DNA of 64,000 nucleotides from Microbulbifer thermotolerans (GCF_900112305.1 NZ_FOKT01000002.1:1-64000), one strand, 5' to 3'; shown: positions 50,602 through 61,007, numbered from the stretch's first letter. Notes: generated by a model from the letters alone, not told the origin. Translations and numbers: made by a program.

Positions 50602-53547
50602 TTAGCTGGCTTCCGCAGAGTCATCGCGTGCACTTTCGCCCACCCTTTTTGCCTGGCGGGCGACGCGGGGGTCATTGGCCGGGCGTGGCAGGGGGCGTGG
50701 TTTGTGCTCGACACCCGCAGGCTGCGTTGTGTCCAGTGGGCGCTGTGAACCGATATCACGGCGCTCGGTGACAATGGCCAATTCTCTCAGCGGCTGCGGG
50801 TTGACCCGCGGATCGTTCACAGCGCGGGTGGGAGCTGCTTTAACCGGAGCGCTCGGTTCTACCGGGACTGTGGTACTCGACGGTTCCGCTGACGCTTCGT
50901 TATCTGCGGCCGTGGCTTCCTCGGGTTCCACAATTGGCTCCTTGTGCAGCGGTGCCTTTTCCTCCGGGGTTACAGCTTCAATTGCTTCGGTTGCCGGCTC
51001 TGCTTCCTCGACCGTTGGTGCGGGCGCAGTGGTGGCATCGGCAGAAACCGGCGTTTCTTCCAGTGATTCTTCCGCGCTGGCTTCCGCTTCTTCGGTGATG
51101 GACTCGGCTTGCTTTGGCTCCGCGGCCGCTTCTTCGGCCGCTGGCTCCGATTCGGCCGATGGTTTCGAGGCAGCCTCTTCGCCACCGACATCGGATGTCT
51201 GCTCCGGCACCTGTCCCTCAGTAGCAGCCTCCTCGTAGGCCTCCTCTTCTGGCGTCGGGGCTACCAATTCCGCGGGCGTTACTTTTTCGATCTGCGCAGC
51301 CTGGGCTTCTTCTCGGGACTCGATGGCCCGGGTTGCTGAAACCGATGCTTCACCCTCTGCCTCATCAATGGCTTCGTTGACTTCTTGCTCCAGCTCCTCC
51401 TGGCGCTGGGCCACGGCGGCCGCGGCGGCGTTATCGCGGCGGCCGCGACGGCGGGGCTGGGGACGGCCGCGCACGTTGTTGGGACGGCGGGCCGGGCGTT
51501 GTCCGCCGGCTTCCTCCGCACTGGCCTGTTCGGGCTCTGAGGCCTCTACAGCAGTTTCGGTTGTTGTTTCCGACTCCAGTCCCGGGTGTTGGTTTTCCTC
51601 CCGGCGGCGGCGATTTTCGTTGCTGCGACGGCGGCGGCGGCGACGCTGGCCCTCGCTGCGCTCGGTGGCGTCACGGGACTCCTCGGGTTTCAGCGGGCGC
51701 TTGTCTTCCCGCTGTTCCTCGCGACGTTCTTCGCGTTTGACGTCTTTTTTGCCTTGTTCGTCTCTGCGGCGATTCCGGCCGTTGCGGTTTCCGCGTTGGC
51801 CGCGGCGGCGCTGTTTCTGATAGTCCTTGCCGCGCCCTTTGGTTTTCTTGTGTTTCTTGGTTTTTTCTTTGGTGGAGAACAGGTCCGCAAGCGCACTGAT
51901 CAAACGGCTTAACAACCCGGGCTGTGGTTTCTTTTCCGGGGTGGGGGCAGGGGCGGTATGCGCAATCTGCTGCACCGCGGGTTGTACCGGCTGGCGCACA
52001 GGCTCTTCTTCCCTGGTGCTGGTGTCCTCCACGCTGCCGGAAATCTTATAAGAGGTCTCCAGGGTGCCGGTGTCGTCGTCGCGCAAGCGTTGCACTTCGA
52101 AGTGCGGCGTCTCAAGGTCCGCGCTGGGTACAACGACGACGCGGGTACCGTTGCGTGCCTCTATCTGGGAGATGGTCTTGCGCTTTTCATTCAGCAGATA
52201 GGTAGCGACGTTAACTGGAGTGATGGCGCGGATTTCAGCGCTGCGCTCTTTCTTCGCTTCCTCTTCCACCAGCCGCAATATGGAGAGTGCCAGAGACTTG
52301 GTGCCGCGAATCGTGCCCTGTCCACTGCAGCGGGGGCAGACTCGGAAGGTGGTTTCCCCCAGGGATGGGCGCAGGCGCTGGCGAGACATTTCCAGCAGGC
52401 CGAAGCGGGAGATGCGCCCGATCTGCACACGTGCGCGATCCATGCTGAGCGCCTTCTCCATGCGCTTTTCCACCTCGCGCTGGTTGGACTTGCTCTGCAT
52501 GTCGATAAAGTCGATGACCACCAAGCCACCCATATCGCGCAGGCGGAGCTGGCGGGCAATTTCGTCCGCGGCCTCCAGGTTGATATTTCGCGCTGTTTCC
52601 TCGATATCGCCACCTTTAGTGGCTCGAGAGGAGTTGATATCGATGGAAATCAGGGCCTCGGTGACGTCGATCACAATGGATCCACCGGAAGGCAGTTTAA
52701 CCTCGCGCTCAAAGGCGGTTTCTATCTGGCTTTCGATCTGGTAACGGTTGAAGAGCGGAATGGCGTCTTCGTAGTACTTTACCTTGTTGGCATACTGAGG
52801 CATGACCTGCCGGGCAAATTCCGCGGCCAGCTGGTAGGCCCCCTTGTCATCGACAATGACTTCACCGATATCGTCGCGCATGTAGTCGCGGATAGCGCGA
52901 ATGATGACGTTGCTCTCTTGGAACAGGAAGTGTGGCGCCTTGGAGGAATCCGCTTCTGTTTTGATGGCGCTCCAAAGCTGCAGCAGGTAGTTCAGATCCC
53001 ATTGCAGCTCTTCGCCGCTGCGGCCGACGCCGGCTGTGCGCACGATGATGCCCATACCGGAAGGAACTTCGACATTGGCGAGAGCGTCGCGCAGCTCCGC
53101 GCGTTCCTCACCCTCGATGCGGCGCGAAATGCCCCCCGCGCGGGGGTTGTTGGGCATCAATACCAAGTAGCGGCCCGCCAGGCTGATAAAGGTGGTCAGG
53201 GCCGCGCCTTTGTTGCCTCGCTCTTCTTTATCCACCTGGACAATGACTTCCATACCCTCTTTAACCACATCTTTGATTTTGATGCGGCCTTCAATCTCCT
53301 TGGGCTGTTTGAGGAAGTACTCGCGGGAAATTTCTTTCAGAGGCAGGAAGCCGTGGCGTTCTTCACCATAGTCTACAAAAGCAGCTTCGAGGGAGGGCTC
53401 CACCCGGGTGATTTTACCCTTGTAGATGTTGGCTTTTTTCTGTTGCCGTGTGCGGTTTTCGATGTCCAGATCGTAGAGCCATTGGCCATCGACCAAGGCG
53501 ACGCGCAACTCTTCTGGTTGAGTTGCGTTGATCAGCATTCTCTTCAT
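50602..53547 (-). CDS. rne: Ribonuclease E
   Basis: A 981-residue endoribonuclease. The conserved N-terminal catalytic half has an S1 domain ([20 protein letters not shown]), the 5' sensor/RNase H region, and DNase-I-like metal aspartates in [14 protein letters not shown] and VIDFIDM. The zinc link CPRCSGQG is present. The C-terminal half is disordered: an Arg-rich RNA-binding block (positions 51600-51840) followed by a long Glu/Ala/Thr-rich acidic region, where the degradosome scaffold would be. The ATG at 53547 is chosen; an upstream in-frame start adds 13 residues. It diverges from rluC as in other gammaproteobacteria, and probably autoregulates through its long leader. Confidence 0.96.
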   Translation of the reverse strand: MKRMLINATQPEELRVALVDGQWLYDLDIENRTRQQKKANIYKGKITRVEPSLEAAFVDYGEERHGFLPLKEISREYFLKQPKEIEGRIKIKDVVKEGMEVIVQVDKEERGNKGAALTTFISLAGRYLVLMPNNPRAGGISRRIEGEERAELRDALANVEVPSGMGIIVRTAGVGRSGEELQWDLNYLLQLWSAIKTEADSSKAPHFLFQESNVIIRAIRDYMRDDIGEVIVDDKGAYQLAAEFARQVMPQYANKVKYYEDAIPLFNRYQIESQIETAFEREVKLPSGGSIVIDVTEALISIDINSSRATKGGDIEETARNINLEAADEIARQLRLRDMGGLVVIDFIDMQSKSNQREVEKRMEKALSMDRARVQIGRISRFGLLEMSRQRLRPSLGETTFRVCPRCSGQGTIRGTKSLALSILRLVEEEAKKERSAEIRAITPVNVATYLLNEKRKTISQIEARNGTRVVVVPSADLETPHFEVQRLRDDDTGTLETSYKISGSVEDTSTREEEPVRQPVQPAVQQIAHTAPAPTPEKKPQPGLLSRLISALADLFSTKEKTKKHKKTKGRGKDYQKQRRRGQRGNRNGRNRRRDEQGKKDVKREERREEQREDKRPLKPEESRDATERSEGQRRRRRRRSNENRRRREENQHPGLESETTTETAVEASEPEQASAEEAGGQRPARRPNNVRGRPQPRRRGRRDNAAAAAVAQRQEELEQEVNEAIDEAEGEASVSATRAIESREEAQAAQIEKVTPAELVAPTPEEEAYEEAATEGQVPEQTSDVGGEEAASKPSAESEPAAEEAAAEPKQAESITEEAEASAEESLEETPVSADATTAPAPTVEEAEPATEAIEAVTPEEKAPLHKEPIVEPEEATAADNEASAEPSSTTVPVEPSAPVKAAPTRAVNDPRVNPQPLRELAIVTERRDIGSQRPLDTTQPAGVEHKPRPLPRPANDPRVARQAKRVGESARDDSAEAS

Positions 53548-54339
53548 ATGTGTCTCATATCCTTGCTTTGCGCAAAGGTAGGACACCGAAGTTCGCAGGC
53601 TTGTTGTGAGGCTGCCGCGCGGCGGGGCCGCGGGACGGGCAGGGACTTGGGGGAGCGCTGCCCGGAAACCTGTTCGGATGGGCGATGCGAGTTACTACCC
53701 TGGTGTCACACTGCTGTAACTCCGGATGCGTGTAAATTGACTTGCATCCGTTGGTACCTTTAGCACCGTTGTTTGTCGAGTACTACCCAGTTTCGGCTGA
53801 GCGCCTGGTGCATTTGCTTCGAGGCGCGTTCAGGCTGGGCACCGCCCTCAGTCTGTGGTCGTTGCGGGCGGTGAGGTTATGCGTCCTGACATTCGGCTCT
53901 GTTGGACCGGCTTGTGGCCGTCCTCCTTTGATTCTGTGTGTTGTCTCGCCGGGCTGGCCATTGCCAGCCGGGGATGCCAGTGCGGTCGCTGGCTGCTGCT
54001 ACAGAGCGGGACGCAGAAATATGAGTTGTCCTTTCAAGCGCTGCGGGCTTCAGCCCGTCTTACCTTCGCGATAATTGCTGCCCGCGTTTAGGGCGGGCTG
54101 TGTAACCGGCGAGGTACTTAATGGCGGACCTTGCCGGCGGAGTTTTTTTCAATGACGCGGCCTAATGTCGATAGTGAGGCGCGCACCGGCCGATTGGCGG
54201 TATTTTCTCAGAAACCACGGCTGTCACTTCTGGGTCCGTTACAGGAGAAGCCGCCAGTGGCGAAAACCAGCCCAATTCAGGCCGGTCGAATATAGCACGC
54301 CTCTATGGGCGCTTCAATTGTATGGGTGGGGGCGCTATT
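53548..54339. other. rne leader / rne-rluC intergenic region
   Basis: About 790 bp without a convincing gene. In gammaproteobacteria rne has a long structured 5' UTR used for feedback, so much of this is probably rne leader on the minus strand. Near rluC, GGGCGC...GCGCCC (about 54330-54347) forms a small hairpin overlapping the rluC start region. Confidence 0.45.
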
Positions 54340-55347
54340 ATGCGCCCCATGCGAAGTAACCCTCCTATTGAAAGGCCCTCCGAGGCCCCCCCAACCGATA
54401 CCTGGAACCCCTCTGGCGGTGTGCAGTTTTTGACGGTGCCCGGTGAGCTGGCAGGGCAGCGTATCGACAACTTCCTGTTGGCGCGTATGAAGGGAGTGCC
54501 CCGGGCGCGTATTTACCGCATTTTGCGCAAGGGCGAAGTGCGGGTAAATAAAGGAAGAGTGAAGGCTGAGTACCGGCTGGCTGCGGGTGATGTGGTTAGG
54601 GTGCCGCCGGTCCGGGCAGGTGAGCAAGGGGAGGTCCCGGTGGCGGGCGATCAGTTGCGCCGCTTGTTGGAGGCTTCCGTGCTCTATGATGCGCATGGTT
54701 TGCTGGTTATCGACAAGCCGGCCGGCTTGGCCGTACATGGTGGCAGTGGCGTGCGCTTGGGGTTGATTGAAGCGTTGCGGCAGATGTATCCACAGAGCCC
54801 CTTTATTGAGCTGGTGCACCGTCTAGATCGGGATACCAGTGGCGCCATTATGGTGGCGCGTAAGCGATCAGTACTGCAGCATGTGCAGGCGGAATTGCGC
54901 TCGGGCAGAGTGGGTAAGTCTTATTTGGCGCTGGCCGCGGGTAAGTGGCCGCGTGGCCGGCGCGTGGTGGAGGCGCCGCTGCGCAAAAATACTCTCAAGA
55001 GCGGTGAACGAATGGTATCGGTGGACCCAGAAGGCAAGCCGTCTGAGACTCAATTTCGGGTTTTGGAGCGCTTTGCGGGTGCGACCTTGCTGTCGGCGGA
55101 GCCAGTGACCGGCCGGACTCATCAAATCCGCGTCCATGCGCAGTTCGCTGGTTGCCCCCTGGCTGGTGACGCCAAATATACCGCTGATGGAACGAACCGG
55201 GTATTTCGTGAGTTGGGACTAAAGCGCCTGTTTCTGCATTCTGCTTCAGTGCGCTGCAGCTTGCCCAGCGGCGAGAAGGTTGAAGTGTCGGCGCCGCTCC
55301 CTGCGGAGCTGCAATCGGTGCTGGCCGCGTTGCGGTGTCGGAATTAA
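54340..55347 (+). CDS. rluC: 23S rRNA pseudouridine(955/2504/2580) synthase RluC
   Basis: A 335-residue RluA-family synthase with an N-terminal S4 domain (RIDNFLLARMKGVPRARIYRILRKGEVRVNKGRVK), the catalytic aspartate in HRLDRDTSGAIMVARK, and the motif RTHQIRVHAQFAGCPLAGD. The position opposite rne identifies it as RluC. The ATG at 54340 is used; another in-frame ATG lies 6 codons upstream. It is the first gene of a block that continues with the HAD phosphatase. Confidence 0.93.
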   Translation: MRPMRSNPPIERPSEAPPTDTWNPSGGVQFLTVPGELAGQRIDNFLLARMKGVPRARIYRILRKGEVRVNKGRVKAEYRLAAGDVVRVPPVRAGEQGEVPVAGDQLRRLLEASVLYDAHGLLVIDKPAGLAVHGGSGVRLGLIEALRQMYPQSPFIELVHRLDRDTSGAIMVARKRSVLQHVQAELRSGRVGKSYLALAAGKWPRGRRVVEAPLRKNTLKSGERMVSVDPEGKPSETQFRVLERFAGATLLSAEPVTGRTHQIRVHAQFAGCPLAGDAKYTADGTNRVFRELGLKRLFLHSASVRCSLPSGEKVEVSAPLPAELQSVLAALRCRN

Positions 55348-55357
55348 AGGGGGTCTT

Positions 55358-56002
55358 ATGTTAGTCATCCTCGACTGGGACGGGACTGTTTGCAACTCGG
55401 AGGCGCGCATTGTTTCCTGTATGCAGCGCGCTGCGGAGCGGGCGGGATTGCCAGAGCGATCTCCGGATGCAATTGGCAATATTATTGGTTTGGGGTTGCC
55501 GGAGGCGGTTGCCACTCTGTTTCCCGATGCGCCTTTGGCGCAGCAACTCAGTTTGCGCAATTACTACTCCGAGGAGTGGATGGCTGCGCGTAAGGAGCCG
55601 CTGCCGCTGTTTGATGGTGTGATGGAAACCCTGGATCAGCTATTGGGTGCTGGTCACCGCTTGGCGGTGGCTACGGGCAAGAGTCGGAGAGGGCTCAACC
55701 GGGAGTTTGAGGAGCATGGTATCGGCAGTCTGTTTACCGCCAGTCGCTGTGCCGATGAGACAGCTTCGAAGCCGAATCCGCTGATGTTGCGGGAGTTGCT
55801 TGACGAAACTGGAGTCGCAGCGGCGGATGCGGTAATGGTGGGCGACACCATTTATGACCTGGAAATGGCGGCCTCGGCAGGGGTCGCGTCAATCGGCGTC
55901 AGTTACGGGGTGCACGAGCCGGAGCGGCTCGCCGCTCTTCGCCCCAGCGCTATTATCGACCGCTTTTCCGAGTTGCTGGATTGGCCTCCCCTGGTGCCCT
56001 AA
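55358..56002 (+). CDS. HAD-IA family phosphatase (phosphoglycolate phosphatase-like)
   Basis: A 214-residue HAD hydrolase. Motif I is LDWDGTVCNSE, motif II VATGKSRRG, motif III lysine KPNPLML and motif IV VGDTIYDLEMA. The helical cap is small. It lies 10 bp after rluC with a good ribosome site (AAAGGGGG), as found beside rluC in pseudomonads. The substrate is unproven; phosphoglycolate or a nucleotide is likely. Its end overlaps the convergent maf-family gene by 4 bases. Confidence 0.9.
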   Translation: MLVILDWDGTVCNSEARIVSCMQRAAERAGLPERSPDAIGNIIGLGLPEAVATLFPDAPLAQQLSLRNYYSEEWMAARKEPLPLFDGVMETLDQLLGAGHRLAVATGKSRRGLNREFEEHGIGSLFTASRCADETASKPNPLMLRELLDETGVAAADAVMVGDTIYDLEMAASAGVASIGVSYGVHEPERLAALRPSAIIDRFSELLDWPPLVP

Positions 56003-56586
56003 TCGGCCAGGGGGTCTACCCCAAATTCACGCAGAAAATCAATTAGTCGAATTAATGGAAGCCCAATCAGCGAATTTATATCAGATCCTTCCATTTTTTC
56101 GAATAAAGCTATCCCCAAACCTTCCGCTTTGAACGAGCCTGCGCAATTGAGAGGTTTTTCCAGTTCGACGTAGCGCCGAATTTGGGATTCGTCCAGTTGG
56201 CGAAAATAAACGGTAAAAATTTCGACAGCAGAGCGTTGTTTTCCGCTGTGCGCATCCAGCAGACAAATGCCTGTGTAAAAGTGTACTGGGTGGCCACTGC
56301 AGAATTGCAGCTGCTCCTGGGCGCGCTCGCGGGTACCGGGCTTGCCCAGTATGCGACCGCGACATTCCGCCGCTTGGTCGGAGCCGATGATTAGCGCCTC
56401 GGGGTGGCTGTTTGCAATCGCGTGCGCCTTCTCTTCGGCCAGTCTTTGAGCGAGCGCCTGCGCTGCCTCCCCAGGTAATGCTTCTTCATTTATATGGGGG
56501 GTATGACAGGTAAATGGGAGTTGCAGTTTTTCCAGTAACCCTCTCCTGTATGTGGAGCTGGAGGCTAAAATCAGTGGGCGGGCCAT
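55999..56586 (-). CDS. Maf-family nucleotide pyrophosphatase (YceF subgroup)
   Basis: A 195-residue Maf protein starting PLILASSSTYRRGLLEKL, with IIGSDQAAECRGRILGKPG and ETFTVYFR-like (here EIFTVYFRQL) and GSFKAEGLGIALFEKMEGSD motifs. The SDQ and the position between rluC and yceD match the YceF subgroup, which hydrolyses 7-methyl-GTP. It is on the opposite strand to its neighbours, as in E. coli. Confidence 0.92.
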   Translation of the reverse strand: MARPLILASSSTYRRGLLEKLQLPFTCHTPHINEEALPGEAAQALAQRLAEEKAHAIANSHPEALIIGSDQAAECRGRILGKPGTRERAQEQLQFCSGHPVHFYTGICLLDAHSGKQRSAVEIFTVYFRQLDESQIRRYVELEKPLNCAGSFKAEGLGIALFEKMEGSDINSLIGLPLIRLIDFLREFGVDPLAD

Positions 56587-56693
56587 TTCGGATCAATCCT
56601 TTTGCTATCAATAAAGCTGTCTGCCGGAGCGCGATACTGCGGCGCTTGATTTGTTTTGACAAGGGTGGGGCTTGTCCATAGAATTGCGCGCTT

Positions 56694-57236
56694 ATGTCGA
56701 TCTCCCCCTTTAATGCCGCGCTTCCCCAAACCGTTGATGCGCGTAAATTGGCCCAGCGCGAGCAGCAGTTGGCTGGTGTATTGCCTCGAGAGTCACTTGA
56801 GCGCGTGGGTGCGGCCGTGGAGGCGATGGATGGGGATGTCCGCGTTGAGCTTCTGTTCGGGCGGGATCTGCAAGGGCATTTGACGGTAAGTGGCAAGCTG
56901 AGCTGCGATGTGCAGCTTCTTTGTCAGCGTTGCCTGCAGCCGATGCCGGAACAGGTCGAGGCGGAGTTTCTCTGGGGGATAGTTTGGTCTGAGGAGCAGG
57001 GTAAGGCATTGCCCCGCGAATTGGACCCTGTGGTGCAGGATGGCGATGAGCTGGGTCTGCACCAAGCTTTGGAAGATGAGATTTTGCTCAATCTGCCCAT
57101 GGTGGCCTACCACGTTGCGGAGTGTGTCGCACGAGAGCACTTTCATAGTGGCGAGGAGGCTGGTGAGGCGGATGGGCAACGGGAAAACCCCTTTAAAGTG
57201 CTGGAACAGTTGAAGGGTTCATCCAACAAGCCATAA
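56694..57236 (+). CDS. yceD: YceD family protein (DUF177, 23S rRNA accumulation protein)
   Basis: A 180-residue DUF177 protein with CQRCLQPMPEQVEAEF (CxxC knuckle), then DELGLHQALEDEILLNLPMV, and the C-terminal ENPFKVLEQLK. It is always next to rpmF and needed for normal 23S rRNA levels in E. coli. It starts 107 bp from the divergent maf gene and is followed by rpmF. Confidence 0.93.
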   Translation: MSISPFNAALPQTVDARKLAQREQQLAGVLPRESLERVGAAVEAMDGDVRVELLFGRDLQGHLTVSGKLSCDVQLLCQRCLQPMPEQVEAEFLWGIVWSEEQGKALPRELDPVVQDGDELGLHQALEDEILLNLPMVAYHVAECVAREHFHSGEEAGEADGQRENPFKVLEQLKGSSNKP

Positions 57237-57310
57237 AGGAAGTTGGGTGAGTTTGGGCTCGCCGGTGGGCGCCCCGGTTCCAGCTTAAATTGTTGATTTA
57301 GGAGCAAGCC

Positions 57311-57502
57311 ATGGCTGTTCAGCAAAACAAAAAGACTCGTTCCCGTCGCGGTATGCGTCGTTCTCACGACGCTCTGGGTGCCGGTGCGGCGCTGTCTGTT
57401 GATCCGACTACTGGCGAGAAGCATCGTCGTCACCACGTGACTAAAGATGGTTTCTATCGCGGTCGCAAGGTGATCGAAGTCGGCGCCTCTGAAGAAGAGT
57501 AA
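57311..57502 (+). CDS. rpmF: 50S ribosomal protein L32
   Basis: A 63-residue basic protein beginning [20 protein letters not shown], with the L32 C-terminal [15 protein letters not shown]. It has a GGAG ribosome site and lies just ahead of plsX, the usual rpmF-plsX coupling of ribosome and lipid synthesis. There are no zinc cysteines, as in other proteobacterial L32. Confidence 0.97.
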   Translation: MAVQQNKKTRSRRGMRRSHDALGAGAALSVDPTTGEKHRRHHVTKDGFYRGRKVIEVGASEEE

Positions 57503-57505
57503 GCT

Positions 57506-58546
57506 TTGTCCAGCCAATTGCGATTGGCCGTGGATGCGATGGGCGGGGACTTAGGTCCCCGCTCTGTCGTTCCGGCCTGTATCAGATTTCTCAAAAAATT
57601 CCCCCAGGCTGAACTGAAACTGTTTGGCCCGTCAGCTCAACTCCAAAACCTGATTGATGATGAGCGCCAGCCGCGGCTCGCGTCCAGGCTCGAGATCGTG
57701 CCCTGCGAGCAGGTTATCACTCAGAGTTGCAATCCCCTGCAGGCAGTTCGGCATAAGCGCGATTCCTCTATGGCATGCGCGCTGCAGTCGGTTGCGAGTG
57801 GTGAGGTCCAGGCGATGGTGACGTCGGGCAACACCGGTGCCTTGTTGGCGCTGTCCAGAAATATTCTTGGCAATATAGAAGGAGTGCGCAAACCGGCACT
57901 GGGTAAGGCGCTGCCGACAGAACGGGGGTTTTGTTATTTGTTGGATTTGGGGGCAAACATTGATTGCAGCGCAGAGGATCTGTTGCAGTTTGCCCGAATG
58001 GGGATCGAGGCCCAGCGGATACATACTGGAAGGCGCAATCTTGCGGTAGCGTTGCTGAATATTGGTGCTGAACCCCATAAGGGGACCGAGGAGATTCGTC
58101 GAGCCGCCGAGCTTTTCGAAGCTGACCCGAAAATTCACTATGCAGGGTTTGTCGAGGGGCACGACATCTTTACTGGGGTCGTGGACGTTGTTGTCTGCGA
58201 TGGCCTGATGGGGAATGTGGCGATGAAGTCCGCGGAAGGCGTCATTCGACTGATGGGTCAAAAGGTGTTCACCATCGAGAAAAAAGGCGCCTTCAAGCGT
58301 TTTTTTGGCCAGTTAGCCATAAAGCTGTTGCGAAAATGGCGTACACAGGTCGAACCCGCCCGCTATAATGGCGCCTGCTTTTTAGGGGTGAGAGGCAACG
58401 TGATTAAAAGTCACGGTGGCGCCAGCAGCGAGGCTTTTTATCGCGCGATGATCACCGCCAAGGAGTGTGCCGAGGCCGATCTGGCCGCGAAAGTCGGACG
58501 CGCCATGGCGGAAGCAGAGTGGAATCGCGCTATGGATAAGTCTTGA
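57506..58546 (+). CDS. plsX: Phosphate acyltransferase PlsX
   Basis: A 346-residue enzyme converting acyl-ACP to acyl-phosphate for phospholipid synthesis. LRLAVDAMGGDLGPRSVVPA opens it; GNTGALLALSRN, VNIGAEPHKGTEE-like (here LLNIGAEPHKGTEE) and FVEGHDIFTGVVDVVVCDGLMGNV follow. The predicted start is a TTG 3 bases after the rpmF stop (57506); this places the AVDAMGGD motif at the normal distance. A rare start could keep PlsX yield low. No fabH follows, unlike in E. coli. Confidence 0.93.
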   Translation: MSSQLRLAVDAMGGDLGPRSVVPACIRFLKKFPQAELKLFGPSAQLQNLIDDERQPRLASRLEIVPCEQVITQSCNPLQAVRHKRDSSMACALQSVASGEVQAMVTSGNTGALLALSRNILGNIEGVRKPALGKALPTERGFCYLLDLGANIDCSAEDLLQFARMGIEAQRIHTGRRNLAVALLNIGAEPHKGTEEIRRAAELFEADPKIHYAGFVEGHDIFTGVVDVVVCDGLMGNVAMKSAEGVIRLMGQKVFTIEKKGAFKRFFGQLAIKLLRKWRTQVEPARYNGACFLGVRGNVIKSHGGASSEAFYRAMITAKECAEADLAAKVGRAMAEAEWNRAMDKS

Positions 58547-58616
58547 GTTGGCATCGGGTGAATAGATCCGTAGACAACTTCCCCTATGACAACGCAACTA
58601 GGTTTAAGGATGTTCC

Positions 58617-59561
58617 ATGACCAATGCAAGGCTCGCATTCGTCTTCCCTGGCCAGGGCTCCCAGCAGATCGGAATGCTGGCGGACGCCTCGGCTGAATTT
58701 CCCGAGATACTGGCCACTTTTAATGAGGCGTCCGATGTGCTGGGTTACGATCTTTGGGATCTGTGCCAGACCGGTGAGCCGGCGGATATCAATCTCACTG
58801 AACGAACCCAGCCACTGCTGCTGACTGCGAGCGTCTCTCTGTACAGGGCTTGGTGTGCCAAAGGCGGTGTGCGCCCCGCTCGTATGGCTGGACACAGCCT
58901 GGGAGAATGGTCCGCGTTGGTTTGCGCGGGCGTACTGTCTTTTCCAGATGCCGTGCGCCTGGTCCGTGAACGCGGACGTTTGATGCAGGAGGCAGTACCT
59001 GCGGGAGAAGGGGCAATGGCGGCAGTAATTGGCCTGGATGATTCTGCCGTAGAGAAGGCCTGCGCGGAGGCGGCGCAAGGTGAAGTGGTTGCCGCTGTAA
59101 ATTACAACTCTCCTGGCCAGGTGGTTATCGCCGGGGCCGCAGCTGCGGTGGATCGGGCCATTGATCTCTGCAAATCGGCGGGTGCCAAGCGTGCTATGCC
59201 GTTGCCCGTGAGCGCGCCGTTTCATACCGAATTGATGCGCCCTGCGGCTGAAAAGCTGGCGCCGCAGATTGAAGCCACGGCTTTTCACGCGCCGCAGATT
59301 CCTGTAGTTCACAACGTTCATGCGAAACCGGAAACAGACCCCGAGGCAATCAAGGCCTTGATGGTTGAGCAGATCTACAGCCCGGTTCGTTGGACTGCCT
59401 GTGTGCAGGCAATGGCCGCTGAAGGTACTGAACAACTGCTGGAGTGTGGCCCCGGTAAGGTGCTGGCTGGCTTGGCCAAGCGTATTGATCGAGGCCTGAC
59501 TTGCCGTAATATCGAGGTGCCGGCGCAGTTCCACGACGCGCTGATTGCCACCGCAGAGTAA
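58617..59561 (+). CDS. fabD: Malonyl-CoA:ACP transacylase FabD
   Basis: A 314-residue acyltransferase. FVFPGQGSQQIGML opens it, the catalytic serine is in MAGHSLGEWSAL, and the histidine is in PVSAPFHTELM. It loads malonyl groups onto AcpP for chain elongation. The ATG follows a run ending in AAGGATGTTCC, with AAGGA as ribosome site. fabG starts 14 bp later. Confidence 0.97.
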   Translation: MTNARLAFVFPGQGSQQIGMLADASAEFPEILATFNEASDVLGYDLWDLCQTGEPADINLTERTQPLLLTASVSLYRAWCAKGGVRPARMAGHSLGEWSALVCAGVLSFPDAVRLVRERGRLMQEAVPAGEGAMAAVIGLDDSAVEKACAEAAQGEVVAAVNYNSPGQVVIAGAAAAVDRAIDLCKSAGAKRAMPLPVSAPFHTELMRPAAEKLAPQIEATAFHAPQIPVVHNVHAKPETDPEAIKALMVEQIYSPVRWTACVQAMAAEGTEQLLECGPGKVLAGLAKRIDRGLTCRNIEVPAQFHDALIATAE

Positions 59562-59575
59562 ACTTTGGAGCAACA

Positions 59576-60331
59576 ATGACACTAACGATTTCTCTGAACG
59601 ATAGGGTGGCGCTGGTTACCGGCGCGAGCCGCGGCATAGGTTCTGCTGTCGCCGACATGCTCGGTGGCTTGGGAGCTACAGTTATCGGAACTGCCACCAG
59701 CGAATCCGGTGCGGAAAAAATCAGTGCCCGCTTTGCCGAAAAGGGTATCAAGGGTTCTGGTGCGGTGCTGGATGTAACCAGCGTGGAGAGCCTGTCAGGG
59801 GTGCTTGAATTTGCCAAAAAAGAGTTCGGGGCGCCTGTTATCCTGGTTAACAATGCTGGCATCACCAAGGATAATCTGCTGATGCGTATGAAGGATGAGG
59901 AGTGGGAGGCCGTTATCGATACCAACCTTACGGCTGTCTACCGCTTGAGTAAGGCCTGCTTGCGCGACATGACTAAAGCCCGCTGGGGGCGGATTATCAA
60001 TATCAGCTCCGTAGTGGGCAGCATGGGGAATCCCGGCCAGAGTAACTATGCGGCCTCCAAAGCGGGGGTGGCCGGGTTTGCGCGCTCTCTCGCGGCAGAA
60101 GTTGGCTCGCGCGGCATCACCGTCAATACCGTGGCTCCAGGATTCATCGATACCGATATGACTAAGGTGCTGCCGGAAGGCCAGCGGGAAGCACTGCTGT
60201 CCAGAATACCTCTGGGGCGCTTGGGGCAGCCGGAGGAGATTGCTTCCGTTGTTGCATTTTTAGCCAGTGACGCAGGTGGCTATGTCTCCGGAGAGACCAT
60301 TCACGTCAATGGCGGCATGTATATGGCGTGA
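59576..60331 (+). CDS. fabG: 3-oxoacyl-ACP reductase FabG
   Basis: A 251-residue short-chain dehydrogenase. The cofactor motif is VTGASRGIGSAVAD, the structural motif NNAG, and the catalytic residues are S (ISSVVG), Y and K (YAASKAGVAG). The end GETIHVNGGMYMA is diagnostic for FabG. It reduces the 3-oxo group in each elongation cycle. Confidence 0.97.
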   Translation: MTLTISLNDRVALVTGASRGIGSAVADMLGGLGATVIGTATSESGAEKISARFAEKGIKGSGAVLDVTSVESLSGVLEFAKKEFGAPVILVNNAGITKDNLLMRMKDEEWEAVIDTNLTAVYRLSKACLRDMTKARWGRIINISSVVGSMGNPGQSNYAASKAGVAGFARSLAAEVGSRGITVNTVAPGFIDTDMTKVLPEGQREALLSRIPLGRLGQPEEIASVVAFLASDAGGYVSGETIHVNGGMYMA

Positions 60332-60410
60332 GGGTTTTTATAGAAAATCTCTGTAAGTAATTGATTTTTCGGTTTTTTTTGTCAAGGCTGAAGGTGCCGC
60401 GCGGCAGCGC

Positions 60411-60439
60411 ATTACATCCCTAAAAAGTTGGGGTACAAT
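60411..60439 (+). promoter_or_regulatory. Likely promoter of acpP
   Basis: -10 TACAAT (60434-60439) with a 17-bp spacer to ATTACA (60411-60416). It lies in the 236-bp gap before acpP, about 130 bp from its ATG. A separate strong promoter is expected because ACP is needed in far greater amount than the enzymes of the operon. Confidence 0.45.
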
Positions 60440-60567
60440 GCCGCCTCGCATTATCCAGAAGCTGTGTGAGCCGGTCGTTATCTCCGCACTCAATGCGGCA
60501 TGTCCCAAAAGCAGGGTAACAATAACGACTACAACAGATTTTTATCCACTAGGAGTTAAATTGAATC

Positions 60568-60804
60568 ATGAGCAGCATTGAAGAGCGCGTAAAAAAGATC
60601 GTCGCTGAGCAACTGGGCGTAAAAGAAGAAGACGTTAAGCCTGAAGCCTCTTTTGTTGAAGATCTGGGCGCTGACTCCCTCGACACAGTTGAGTTGGTAA
60701 TGGCTCTGGAAGAGGAATTTGAAACTGAAATTCCCGACGAGGAAGCCGAGAAAATCACTACTGTTCAGTTGGCCATTGATTACATCAAGGAAAATCTTGG
60801 TTAA
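60568..60804 (+). CDS. acpP: Acyl carrier protein
   Basis: A 78-residue acidic protein. The phosphopantetheine serine is in [20 protein letters not shown], and the end [12 protein letters not shown] is typical. It carries the growing acyl chain. It has its own upstream promoter region and a strong terminator-like hairpin downstream, consistent with a mainly monocistronic abundant mRNA. Confidence 0.98.
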   Translation: MSSIEERVKKIVAEQLGVKEEDVKPEASFVEDLGADSLDTVELVMALEEEFETEIPDEEAEKITTVQLAIDYIKENLG

Positions 60805-60876
60805 TTGCTGCTGAGCAGCTGAGGGTCCGGGAGCTTGCTTGCCACCCGGAGCCTGCATTATTTGCAAGTTTTCAGA

Positions 60877-60918
60877 AGAGCCGTTCTATGCCGCATAGTA
60901 CGGCTCTACTTTTATTTG
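60877..60918 (+). terminator. Terminator-like hairpin after acpP
   Basis: AGAGCCGT (60877-60884) pairs with ACGGCTCT (60900-60907), with an inner CTATG/CATAG stem and a CCG loop, then ACTTTTATTT. It probably ends most acpP transcripts and attenuates read-through into fabF. Confidence 0.7.
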
Positions 60919-61007
60919 CGCTGAAAAATTGTGACTGCTGGAACAGGCTCTGTCCGGCAGCCTGACAAAGCGCAGCCGCGTGTAGTTAAATTTTCGGGAG
61001 AGCACGA

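Noticed and set aside
51000-51840. Repeat-rich tract as a possible repeat array
   Set aside because: It is the low-complexity Arg-rich and Glu/Ala-rich C-terminal part of RNase E, not a DNA repeat array. No CRISPR array is present in the window.
51958-53763. 601-codon plus-strand open frame
   Set aside because: Antisense to the conserved catalytic half of rne; no family resemblance.
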